Shown piece by piece: positions 1 through 6,283 of a DNA stretch of 9,875 nt. Position 1 is the stretch's first letter. Every line of letters starts with the position of its first letter. Location: NCBI GenBank assembly GCA_964560325.1, contig CAZLLV010000314.1:1-9875 (forward strand), read 5' to 3'. The position numbers and the translations under genes are program-made. The stretch is from CAZLLV01 sp964560325. Its GTDB lineage: Bacteria; Acidobacteriota; Thermoanaerobaculia; Multivoradales; DATKCC01. Under the pieces are notes generated by a model. It saw nothing but the letters and a program-made list of their open reading frames with translations. It did not search any database and was not told where the DNA came from.

Positions 1-178
1 CGCCGTGGAGCTCGTCCACCTGGTCGATCCGCCGGGTCTGCGGGTAGTCGATCCCCGGCGCGTCCGGTGCCCTCCCGCGCTCGGTGCTCTGCGCGCGCGC
101 GGGCTCGGGTGCGAGGAGAGTGACGGCGAGGGCGACGAGGCACGAGGCCAGGGCGACGACGGGGCTCAGGTGATCCAT
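1..178 (-). CDS. Secreted prolyl oligopeptidase (S9A), N-terminal fragment cut by the window edge
   Basis: Only the first 59 codons are present; the gene continues past the left edge. Residues 1-30 form a Sec-type signal peptide: a hydrophobic core at about 7-23, then a likely signal peptidase I site after ARA (28-30). The mature start at 43-59 reads GIDYPQTRRIDQVDELHG, which matches the conserved N-terminal lead-in of S9A prolyl oligopeptidases (YPxTRxxDxVDxxHG). These serine peptidases cut short peptides after proline; a secreted form would act in the periplasm. The catalytic triad lies outside the window, so the family call rests on this lead-in alone. The ATG at 178 has a GAGG 9 nt upstream. 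An in-frame ATG at 217 would add 13 residues containing two arginines, giving a more usual positive n-region. It starts one base after the decarboxylase stop, so the true start is uncertain. The gene follows the decarboxylase by 40 nt and is probably in the same operon. Confidence 0.72.
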   Translation of the reverse strand, partial: MDHLSPVVALASCLVALAVTLLAPEPARAQSTERGRAPDAPGIDYPQTRRIDQVDELHG

Positions 179-218
179 GGGCAAAGACCTCGGGTCGGTC
201 GACGAAGGGTGGCGCATC

Positions 219-1640
219 TTACCGGGAAACCGTCTCGGCGATCGCCGCTCGCAGGTCCGCGACCGCCGTCTCCACCCGCTCCCGGTGGGTGCGGAAAGAG
301 AGGACGCAGAAGCGGATCGCGTGGCGGCCGTCGGGGAGGGTGGTGCCGGTGAGGAAGACCCGGCCGCGGGCGTTCACCCGCTCGATCACCGCGCGGCCGA
401 TCCGGTCGTGCTCCTCGGGCGCGGCGCCGGGCGGCTCGACGCGGAAGGCGAAGAGCGACAGCTCGGGCTCGGAGACCAGCCGGACCGGCTCGATCGCCCG
501 CAGCGCGCCGGCCGCCCAGCGGGCGAGGTCGAGCTTTTCGTCGAGCGCGTCGCGGAAGGCGGCGAGGCCGTAGAGCTTGAGCGGCAGCCAGGCCCGCAGA
601 CCGCGGTACGGCTTCGACAGCTCCGGCCCGTCGAGGTGCGGGTCGTAGAGATCGGGCTCGGTGCCGCTCTCCGGCAGGTAGCTCGCCGAGAAGGCGTGCG
701 CGCGGCGTAGCGCCCCGCCGTCGCGCACCAGGAGCGCTCCGTTGCCGTACGGCAGGAAGAGCCCCTTGTGCGGGTCGAGCACGATCGAGTCGGCCTGCTC
801 GAGGCCGGCGAGCGCTTCCCGGCCGCGCCCGGTCATCCGGAAGAAGCCGCCGTAGGCCGCGTCGGCGTGGAACCAGAGCCCCTCCTCGCGGGCGAAGCGG
901 GCGAGCTCGGGCAGCGGATCGACGGCGCCGGTGTTGACGGTGCCGGCGTTGCCCACGACCAGGAAGGGCGTGCGGCCCCGGCGCCGGTCCTCGGCCACCG
1001 CGTCGGCGAGCGCGTCGAGCCGGATACGGAAGCGCTCGTCGGTCGGCACCCACCGCACGTTGCCGGCCGGGAAGCCGGCGAGCGCCGCTGCCTTGGCGAG
1101 CGAGTGGTGGCACTGGTCGGAGAGGTAGAGCACGCCGGAGAGGAAGTCCTCCGGCAGGCGCTCGCGCCGGGCGGTGACGAGGGCGGTGAAGGCGGCGAGC
1201 GACCCGCCGCTGGTGAGCAGGCCCCGCGCTTCCGGCGGATACCCGACGATCTCGGCCAGCCAGCGGATCGCGTTCGCCTCGAGCTGCACGAGCGCCGGCG
1301 CGGCGGCGCGCACTCCGGTGAAGCGGTTGACGGAGTCGGCCACCAGGTCGGCGACCGCCGAGGCGAAGAGGCCGCCGCCGGGCACGAAGCCGAGGTAGCC
1401 GGGACCGGCGGCGTTGAACGACTTCGGCACCGCCCGCTCGAAGAGGAGCGCGAGCAGATCGTCGAGCGCCGCGCCGCTCTCGGGCACCGGCTCGGCGAGC
1501 GAGCGGGCGAGCTCGGCGGCGCCCTCGACGTCCGCCGCCGGCTGCTCTGGCAGCGTCTCGACGTAGCGGACGATCCGCTCCATCGCCGCCTCGACCATGC
1601 GCCGCATCTCGGCGCCGCCGGGCTCCAGCGGGTGGGTCAC
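219..1640 (-). CDS. PLP-dependent group II amino-acid decarboxylase
   Basis: This 473-aa protein belongs to the pyridoxal-dependent decarboxylase family (aromatic amino-acid, glutamate and diaminobutyrate decarboxylases), fold type I. These enzymes remove the alpha-carboxylate of an amino acid to give an amine and CO2 in the cytosol. The hallmark motifs are in order: SDQCHHS with H178 as the likely ring-stacking histidine, GNAGTVNTGAVDPL at 230-243, HADAAYGG with D260 as the likely partner of the pyridine nitrogen, and DPHKGLFLPYG with K292 as the Schiff-base lysine. Length is normal and no signal peptide is seen. Here HK is followed by GL, where classical DOPA decarboxylases have HKW, so it belongs to a divergent subgroup and the substrate cannot be named. 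The start is GTG, chosen because it overlaps the M16 stop as GTGA, typical of translational coupling, and because the N-terminus fits the family. An internal ATG 11 codons later is possible. It ends in TAA. Confidence 0.93.
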   Translation of the reverse strand: MTHPLEPGGAEMRRMVEAAMERIVRYVETLPEQPAADVEGAAELARSLAEPVPESGAALDDLLALLFERAVPKSFNAAGPGYLGFVPGGGLFASAVADLVADSVNRFTGVRAAAPALVQLEANAIRWLAEIVGYPPEARGLLTSGGSLAAFTALVTARRERLPEDFLSGVLYLSDQCHHSLAKAAALAGFPAGNVRWVPTDERFRIRLDALADAVAEDRRRGRTPFLVVGNAGTVNTGAVDPLPELARFAREEGLWFHADAAYGGFFRMTGRGREALAGLEQADSIVLDPHKGLFLPYGNGALLVRDGGALRRAHAFSASYLPESGTEPDLYDPHLDGPELSKPYRGLRAWLPLKLYGLAAFRDALDEKLDLARWAAGALRAIEPVRLVSEPELSLFAFRVEPPGAAPEEHDRIGRAVIERVNARGRVFLTGTTLPDGRHAIRFCVLSFRTHRERVETAVADLRAAIAETVSR

Positions 1641-4555
1641 GGAGCGGCTTCCTCGACCTTCTCCGGCAGCAGGATGCCGAGTACCCGCCGCTCCCAATCG
1701 AGGTAGTGGCGGGCCGCCTCCCGCAGGCTCTCCGGCGTCACCGCCTCGACCCGCTCGTCGAAGTCGAGGATGCGTCGCGGGTCGGCCCCCTGGCTGTACG
1801 CTTCGACCAGCTCGCGCACCCAGTAGGCGTTCGCCCGGATCTGCCCGTCGCGGGCGTTGCGCTGCTGCGCCTCGACCCGCTCGACCAGCTCCGCCGGCGG
1901 CCCCTCGGCGCGGAAGGTCTCGATCGTCTCGCGTACCCGCTCGACGAGCGCGCGAGCCCGCTCCGGCGCGCAGCCGAAGCGGATCGACACGCTGTAGCGC
2001 TCGCGCGGGCGCCAGGAGAGCTCGGTCTCGACCGAGACGCCGTAGATCGCGCCCAGATCCTCGCGCAGTACGTCGCGCAGCCGCAGCTCGAGCACCCGGC
2101 CGAGCGAGCGGAGCCGGTGCTCCTCCTCCAGGCCCCAGGGGGCGTCGCCGTGGAGCACCAGCCAGACGGTCGCCTTCGGCTCGATCCCGCGCTCGACCAC
2201 GAACTCGACCGGCTCGTCCGGCCGCTCGACCCCCACGTCGCGCCAGCTCTCCGCGGGCGCCCCTTCCGGCGCCGCGGGCAGGCTCGCGAGGTAGGTCTCG
2301 ACCAGCGGTTCGACCTCCTCCGGATCGAAGCTGCCGGCGACGACGAAGGTGAAGTCGCCGGCGTCGGCGAAGCGCTCCTGGTAGACCTCGAGCGCCACAC
2401 GCGGGTCGATCTCGTCGAGCCGCTCGGCCGTGAGCGGCTGGCGGCGCGGGTGGTCCTGGGCCAGGCGCTCGAAGAGCTCCTCGACGAAGACCTGCTCCGG
2501 GTCGGCGAGCCGGCTCTCGAGGCCGGGGCGAAGGCGCCCGCGGAACGACTCGATCGCCTGCTCGTCGTAGCGCGGCCGGGTCACCGCCAGGTGGACGAGC
2601 TGGAAGACCGTCTCGGCGTCCTGCACCGAGCCGCCGGCGCGGACCCCCTCCTCCAGCTCGTCGATGTACGGCCCGACCTCGGCCACCTGCCCGGCGAGCG
2701 CCTTGGCGAGGGCGATCTCGTCGAGCTCGCCGAGGCCGCCGAGGGCGACGATGTCGGCGGCGTAGGAGCCGGAGAGGTAGCGCTCGTCGGAGAGGGTCGA
2801 GTGGCCGCCGGGGCTGAAGCCGACCAGGTAGAGCTCGTCGCGCCGGAAGTCGGACGGCTTCAAGACCACCGTCGCGCCGTTCGACAGCTCCCACTCGGTG
2901 ACGCCGATCTCCGCGATCTCGCGGCGCTCGACGATCTCGCCCGGCTCCGGCGCCTCGGCGAGGAGATCGGCCTGGTACCCGGTGTCCTCGTACGGCTCGA
3001 GATCGAGCGCCTGGACCTGCTCGAAGGTCGCGAGCAGCTCCTCGTTCGACGGCAGCGTCTCGGCCTCGGCCTCCGGCGCGCTCACCAGGATCACCCGGTC
3101 CGCACCGCCCGTCCGGCCGCCGGCGAGCGCTTCGACCTCGTCGAGCGTGATCGTCGGCAGGTAGGCGGTCACCATGTCGACCTCGACGTCGATGCCGGGG
3201 ATCGGCTCGTCGACCAGGAAGGCGCGCGAGTACTCGGCGGCGAAGGAGCCCGAGCTGCGGGCGTCGCGCTCGACCAGCGTCTGCTCGTAGGCGCGCAGCA
3301 GGTCGAGCTTGATCCGCGCCAGCTCGCCCTCGGTGAAGCCGTGGCGGCGCACGCGCTCGATCTCGGTCAGGAGCGCGCGCAGCCCCTCGAGCGCCTTGCC
3401 CGGCTCCACCCCGACCTCCTGCTGATCGACCTGGGCGGCGCGCACGATCGTGTCGGTGGCGGAGAAGGCGTAGAGGAAGGGCGGGTCGGGCCGGTGGCCG
3501 ACCTCGTACAGCCGGTCGTTGAGCATCCGGTGGTAGAGCCCCTCGACCAGCGAGGCGCGGTAGTCGCGGCCGGTGCCCTCGGGCGGGCGGGGGAGCTTGG
3601 TGTAGACCGCGACCGAGGTACCGGTCAGCTCCGGGTCGGTGAAGGTCGTGAACAGGGTCTCCTCGTGCCCGGGCAGCTCGGGGGTCCAGCGCGGCGGCGC
3701 GCCGGCGGGTGCCTCGATGTCGCCGAAGAGCTCCCGCACCATGCTCTCGACCCGCCGCGGGTCGAAGTGGCCGACCGCGATCACCGCCATGAGGTCGGGC
3801 CGGTACCAGTCCTCGTAGAAGCGGACCAGGTCCTCGCGCGAGGCGCCCCGCAGCACGTCGAGGGTGCCGATCGGCAGCCGTTCGGCGTAGCGCGAGCCGG
3901 AGAAGAGGACCGGGGCCTGGACGTCGATCATCCGGCTGCCGGCACCCCGGTTGAGCCGCCACTCCTCGATCAGCACGCCGCGCTCCTGCTCGACCTCCTC
4001 CGGGTCGAAGGTGATGCCGTCGGCCCAGTCCTCCAGGATCTCGAGCCCGCGCTCGAGCGAGCCTTCCCGGTCGGTCGGCACCTGGAGCGTGTAGATCGTC
4101 TCGTCGAAGCTGGTGAAGGCGTTGACGTCGGGGCCGAAGCGCATTCCGATCGACTCGAGGTAGGCGCCCAGCTCCTGGTGCTCGAAGCGGCGGGTGCCGT
4201 TGAACGCCATGTGCTCGACGAAGTGGGCGAGGCCGCGCTGCTCCTCGGTCTCGAGGGTCGACCCGGCGTCGACCACCAGCCAGAGCTCGGCCCGGTCCTC
4301 GGGCGAGGTGTTGCGGCGGACGTAGTAGCGCAGGCCGTTCTCGAGCGTGCCGACGCGGACGGTCGAGTCGACCGGCAGCGGTGCGTCGAGGTCGGTCGGG
4401 TCGTAGGCCGGCCGCGCCGGCTCGGCGGACCGGGGCGCGGGGTAGCTCGCCGCGGGCGCGGTCGAGCAGGCGGTCTGCACCCCGGCGCCGCCCGCGAGGA
4501 GCAGGACGGCGAGGAGGCGGAGGACGGAGCGGAGGGAGACGGCGCTCGAAGTCAT
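1637..4555 (-). CDS. M16 family zinc metallopeptidase, two-domain (PqqL-like), exported
   Basis: This 972-aa protein has the inverted zinc motif HFVEH of family M16 (pitrilysin, insulinase, PqqL) at residues 111-115: H111 and H115 are zinc ligands and E114 the catalytic base. A distal glutamate ligand lies within QERGVLIEEW at 190-199, probably E198 by alignment with insulin-degrading enzyme. GLRYYVRRN at 74-82 and the AFNGT that follows the motif are typical of bacterial PqqL-like proteases. A second M16 domain, normally inactive, fills the C-terminal half and includes LGAIYGVSVE. The length of about 930-970 residues is normal for the family. The N-terminus has a hydrophobic stretch at 11-25, then VQTAC with C30; this is either a weak, non-canonical lipobox or an ordinary signal peptide, so a periplasmic or lipid-anchored enzyme is likely. 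Family members degrade peptides and unfolded proteins. The ATG at 4555 is the only start that keeps the signal; no Shine-Dalgarno is obvious. The stop overlaps the decarboxylase start. Confidence 0.95.
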   Translation of the reverse strand: MTSSAVSLRSVLRLLAVLLLAGGAGVQTACSTAPAASYPAPRSAEPARPAYDPTDLDAPLPVDSTVRVGTLENGLRYYVRRNTSPEDRAELWLVVDAGSTLETEEQRGLAHFVEHMAFNGTRRFEHQELGAYLESIGMRFGPDVNAFTSFDETIYTLQVPTDREGSLERGLEILEDWADGITFDPEEVEQERGVLIEEWRLNRGAGSRMIDVQAPVLFSGSRYAERLPIGTLDVLRGASREDLVRFYEDWYRPDLMAVIAVGHFDPRRVESMVRELFGDIEAPAGAPPRWTPELPGHEETLFTTFTDPELTGTSVAVYTKLPRPPEGTGRDYRASLVEGLYHRMLNDRLYEVGHRPDPPFLYAFSATDTIVRAAQVDQQEVGVEPGKALEGLRALLTEIERVRRHGFTEGELARIKLDLLRAYEQTLVERDARSSGSFAAEYSRAFLVDEPIPGIDVEVDMVTAYLPTITLDEVEALAGGRTGGADRVILVSAPEAEAETLPSNEELLATFEQVQALDLEPYEDTGYQADLLAEAPEPGEIVERREIAEIGVTEWELSNGATVVLKPSDFRRDELYLVGFSPGGHSTLSDERYLSGSYAADIVALGGLGELDEIALAKALAGQVAEVGPYIDELEEGVRAGGSVQDAETVFQLVHLAVTRPRYDEQAIESFRGRLRPGLESRLADPEQVFVEELFERLAQDHPRRQPLTAERLDEIDPRVALEVYQERFADAGDFTFVVAGSFDPEEVEPLVETYLASLPAAPEGAPAESWRDVGVERPDEPVEFVVERGIEPKATVWLVLHGDAPWGLEEEHRLRSLGRVLELRLRDVLREDLGAIYGVSVETELSWRPRERYSVSIRFGCAPERARALVERVRETIETFRAEGPPAELVERVEAQQRNARDGQIRANAYWVRELVEAYSQGADPRRILDFDERVEAVTPESLREAARHYLDWERRVLGILLPEKVEEAAP

Positions 4556-4563
4556 GGCCGCCA

Positions 4564-4569
4564 AGGATA
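4564..4569 (-). promoter_or_regulatory. Candidate -10 element of the M16 gene
   Basis: TATCCT on the minus strand ends 8 nt before the M16 ATG. No convincing -35 hexamer is seen about 17 bp upstream. If used, transcription would start at or next to the ATG, consistent with the absence of a clear Shine-Dalgarno. The call rests on resemblance to the bacterial -10 consensus only. Confidence 0.25.
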
Positions 4570-4608
4570 CGTCAGGGAGCGCGGGAGCTTCCCTCGGAGG
4601 GGCCGTCT

Positions 4609-5016
4609 TTAGGAGACCAGGGCGGCTTTCATCCGGTCGCACGCCCGTCCGCACGCCTTGCACGCCTCGGCGCAGACGGCGCAGTGCTTCATCCGCTCGC
4701 CGTGCCGGTCGCACTCGGCGGCGCAAGCGCGACAGGCGGCGGCGCAGGCTTCGAGCTGTGCGCGGAGGGTCTCGGTGTCCTGCGGGGCCGGGCGGGCGAT
4801 CAGCCGGCCGGTCGCCACGCAGACGTCGGAGCAGTCGAGGTTGAGCCGGATGCACTTGCGCATCTCGGCCGGGTTCTCCTCCTCCAGGCAGGCGTCGGCG
4901 CAGGTGGTGCAGGTGGCGGCGCACTCGGCGGTCGCCACGACGACGGCGAACGCCTCTTCGCCGGCGTCGCTCGCGGGGTTGGGGTGGTCACCGAACATCT
5001 GGCGGACTCGGTCCAT
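4609..5016 (-). CDS. Cys-rich four-helix-bundle protein, copper-storage (Csp3/DUF326)-like
   Basis: This 135-aa protein has no signal peptide and 16 cysteines: C32, C36, C39, C43, C55, C62, C66, C91, C95, C98, C102, C112, C115, C119, C122 and C126. They occur mostly as CxxxC and CxxC steps along predicted amphipathic helices, the pattern of the four-helix-bundle copper-storage proteins, in which cysteines line the core and bind many Cu(I) ions. The lack of an export signal fits the cytosolic Csp3 branch rather than Tat-exported Csp1. Histidines 105 and 111 near the later cysteines may act at the bundle mouth. The ATG is set by a strong GGAGG 8 nt upstream. The gene lies 53 nt upstream of the M16 gene on the same strand, but no functional tie is obvious. 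Copper binding is inferred from the family and not shown here; some DUF326 members are simply annotated ferredoxin-like. Confidence 0.88.
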   Translation of the reverse strand: MDRVRQMFGDHPNPASDAGEEAFAVVVATAECAATCTTCADACLEEENPAEMRKCIRLNLDCSDVCVATGRLIARPAPQDTETLRAQLEACAAACRACAAECDRHGERMKHCAVCAEACKACGRACDRMKAALVS

Positions 5017-5068
5017 GGCGGAAACCTCCAAAGCATCGTCGGTTGGTGGATCGTCTGAACGGAACGAA

Positions 5069-5106
5069 CCGATCGGAACCGATCGGGACCGATCGGGACC
5101 GGGGCC
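5069..5106 (+). repeat. Three 10-bp-phased CCGATCGG palindromes upstream of the copper-storage-like gene
   Basis: The 8-bp palindrome CCGATCGG occurs at 5069-5076, 5079-5086 and 5089-5096, separated by AA then GA. A degenerate fourth unit, CCGGGGCC, is at 5099-5106. Centre-to-centre spacing is exactly 10 bp, about one helical turn, so the sites lie on one face of the DNA. The array ends 52 bp before the start codon of the Cys-rich gene at 5016, in its probable promoter region. It could be an operator array for a cooperatively binding regulator or a simple slippage repeat; the sequence alone does not decide. Confidence 0.8.
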
Positions 5107-5116
5107 GACGCCCCGG
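5099..5116. other. GC-only hairpin between the toxin gene and the Cys-rich gene
   Basis: CCGGGGC (5099-5105), loop CGAC... closing GCCCCGG (5110-5116), forms a perfect 7-bp stem with a 4-nt loop. It begins 53 nt downstream of the nucleotidyltransferase stop and could slow or end its transcript. No T-run follows on either strand, so a canonical intrinsic terminator is not supported. It abuts the palindrome array and shares its last degenerate unit. Confidence 0.4.
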
Positions 5117-5169
5117 CATCGAACGGGAGCGAAGCGGTGCAAGCTCCGCGCCGAACCGAGGCTGCGGAG

Positions 5170-5820
5170 CTACTCGGAGGGATAGGACAGGCGCGCGAGG
5201 CGCCGGACGAGATCGTCGAGATACGTTCGGAGCTCGCGCGCCGTCACGCCGGGCGGCTCGGCGTCGTCGCCGATCGATATTTCGGAGAGGACCCATGCGA
5301 GCTGGCCCGGGGTCAGCCCGGCATCCTTGCTCGCCGCTGCATCCAGGGACGCTTCCATCGGATATCCCGCCCTTTCGAGTGCGCGGGCGTCGACCAGGTC
5401 GCGGAGCTCGGCACGTGAGAGGAGGGTGCACAGCTTGTTCGCGAGGATCTCTTCGGGGGGATCGACAGCGACCGTGCCGAAATGCATCTTCTCCCGGGAT
5501 TGCGGGACCCGTTCGAGCACGAGATCGACGACCACGGTCTCTTCGCCTCGCGAGAGAAGGAATCGGTGGAAATCGGGAGCCGTGCGGAGCGACTCCATCG
5601 AAGCACCCAGAGCGTGCGCGGCATCGCGAAGCGCCGCGACACCGTCGTCCAGGGCCTCTTCGGTCGTGAAGAGGTCCAGGTCCCGCGTCTCGCGATGGCC
5701 GAGGTAGTAGCCCGCCAGCGCTGCGCCGCCGGTCAGGAAGAAGCGTCGCTCGCGATCGAAGAAGGCCTGGAGCAGCTCTCGCTGGAACGGATCGAGCCTG
5801 TTAGGAGGAGAGGAGTCCAT
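5170..5820 (-). CDS. Nucleotidyltransferase toxin of the AbiEii/AbiGii (MenT-like) type
   Basis: This 216-aa protein has the layout of the AbiEii/AbiGii nucleotidyltransferase toxins. FLTGGAALAGYYLG (28-41) is followed by RETRDLDLF with D47 and D49 as the expected metal-binding pair. A third acidic strand is VVVDLV with D99. The helix EEILANKLCTLLSRAELRDLVD (123-144) carries K129 and the RDxxD ending (R140, D141, D144) typical of the family. Characterised relatives transfer nucleotides to tRNA acceptor ends or other targets and block growth until neutralised by a partner. All key acidic residues are present, so it is likely active. The start ATG overlaps the partner gene end by 20 nt, with GGGAG 5 nt upstream, implying coupled translation. 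It ends in TAG. Which type of toxin-antitoxin system this is, and the target, cannot be told; a non-toxin nucleotidyltransferase with the same fold is the alternative. Confidence 0.85.
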   Translation of the reverse strand: MDSSPPNRLDPFQRELLQAFFDRERRFFLTGGAALAGYYLGHRETRDLDLFTTEEALDDGVAALRDAAHALGASMESLRTAPDFHRFLLSRGEETVVVDLVLERVPQSREKMHFGTVAVDPPEEILANKLCTLLSRAELRDLVDARALERAGYPMEASLDAAASKDAGLTPGQLAWVLSEISIGDDAEPPGVTARELRTYLDDLVRRLARLSYPSE

Positions 5821-6133
5821 CGCGCTCCCACGAGCTCAGCAGGAACTCCCAGAAGGCGCGTCGGCGACCGAGACGAGGAGCGAGCTCGCCCCACTGCTCG
5901 CGAATCTCTGCGGGAGACGTGAAGCTCCAGACCTCCGTGTCCCTCGCCTCGCGCAGGACCTTCGCGAGCAGGCGGGTGCGCTCGGGACGGGACGCGGAAG
6001 CGAGTCGCCGGCGGAGCTCCGCGACGGTCATCGGCTCGTCCCAGAGGAAGTACGGCACTCGATCCGGGTCGCCCAGGTCGCTGGACAGCGGGCGATTTGG
6101 TGCTGGTGGGGCTGGTGGGGCTGGCCGAGCCAT
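5801..6133 (-). CDS. Partner (putative antitoxin) of the AbiEii-type nucleotidyltransferase
   Basis: This 110-aa protein lies directly upstream of the nucleotidyltransferase gene and overlaps it by 20 nt, the position of an antitoxin. It begins with a Pro/Ala-rich tail at residues 3-12 encoded by a 9-bp tandem repeat. After a short linker comes VPYFLWDEPMTVAELRRRL (26-44), which resembles a motif I recall in small proteins paired with nucleotidyltransferases, then a helical region rich in Arg and Leu to the end. It has no winged-helix signature like the classic AbiEi antitoxin, so it would be a different class. The ATG at 6133 is chosen because the PYFLWD part lies upstream of the next ATG (6031). 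There is no Shine-Dalgarno, but a TATACT sits 7 nt before the ATG, suggesting a leaderless message. Antitoxin function is inferred from position only. Confidence 0.72.
   Translation of the reverse strand: MARPAPPAPPAPNRPLSSDLGDPDRVPYFLWDEPMTVAELRRRLASASRPERTRLLAKVLREARDTEVWSFTSPAEIREQWGELAPRLGRRRAFWEFLLSSWERDGLLSS
6102..6125 (+). repeat. 9-bp tandem repeat coding the Pro/Ala tail of the partner protein
   Basis: The unit GCTGGTGGG occurs at 6102-6110 and 6111-6119, and a partial third copy starts at 6120. On the minus strand it codes Ala/Pro triplets within codons 3-12. As the unit is a multiple of three, gain or loss of copies would keep the reading frame and change only the length of the N-terminal tail. 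Confidence 0.75.
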
Positions 6134-6140
6134 GGGCCGA

Positions 6141-6146
6141 AGTATA
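6141..6146 (-). promoter_or_regulatory. Candidate -10 element of the toxin module (leaderless)
   Basis: TATACT on the minus strand stands out in GC-rich surroundings and lies 7 nt before the ATG at 6133. With the usual distance from the -10 box to the start of transcription, the mRNA would begin at the start codon itself. No clear -35 hexamer is seen at 16-18 bp upstream, where the sequence is only G and C rich. Confidence 0.5.
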
Positions 6147-6174
6147 TCGTCGGCCGCTCGAGCGCCGCCGGCGA

Positions 6175-6276
6175 GGAGCCCACCGCGCAGCCGGTCTCGC
6201 GTCGGTGACCGGCGAGCACTACGAAGGCGGCCACTGGCTCGGCAGCTTCGCGACCTACCTCGTCACGCAGCGCTGA
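6175..6276 (+). pseudogene. C-terminal remnant of a DUF2891 family gene
   Basis: About 33 codons remain, reading into TGA at 6274-6276. The frame gives AHRAAGLASV followed by TGEHYEGGHWLGSFATYLVTQR. The HYEGGHWLGSFA block matches the extreme C-terminus of DUF2891 proteins, which are normally about 330-350 residues, as I recall the family. Upstream of about 6175 the same frame loses any likeness to the family and runs into the promoter and coding region of the partner gene on the other strand, so the other 90% of the gene is missing. There is no start or room for a working protein. The remnant sits between the toxin module and the Cys-rich gene, with only 7 nt between the two convergent stops. 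The loss may have come with the arrival of the toxin module; the exact breakpoint cannot be placed by eye. Confidence 0.68.
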
Positions 6277-6283
6277 TATGCGA

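Noticed and set aside
1641..3962. Extension of the decarboxylase frame far upstream, as if a 1247-aa fusion
   Set aside because: Above the GTG at 1640 the frame translates as Arg/Ala/Pro-rich low complexity and lies inside the M16 gene in another frame. The GTGA overlap explains the junction.
1706..4612. A 968-codon open frame on the plus strand opposite the M16 gene
   Set aside because: It mirrors the minus-strand gene in GC-rich DNA. Its translation is a run of Arg, Glu, Leu, Asp and Val with no domain, while the other strand carries a complete M16 protein with HFVEH.
5068..5106. CRISPR or iteron array
   Set aside because: Units are only 8-10 bp with no spacers, there are three to four copies and no cas or replication gene nearby.
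5099..5116. Intrinsic terminator of the toxin gene
   Set aside because: The stem is perfect, but no T-run follows on either strand, so I list it only as a hairpin.
4609..5142. A longer start for the copper-storage-like protein with about 42 extra residues
   Set aside because: The extension is Arg/Pro/Ser rich and is coded by the palindrome array. The ATG at 5016 has a strong GGAGG at ideal spacing and fits the family N-terminus.
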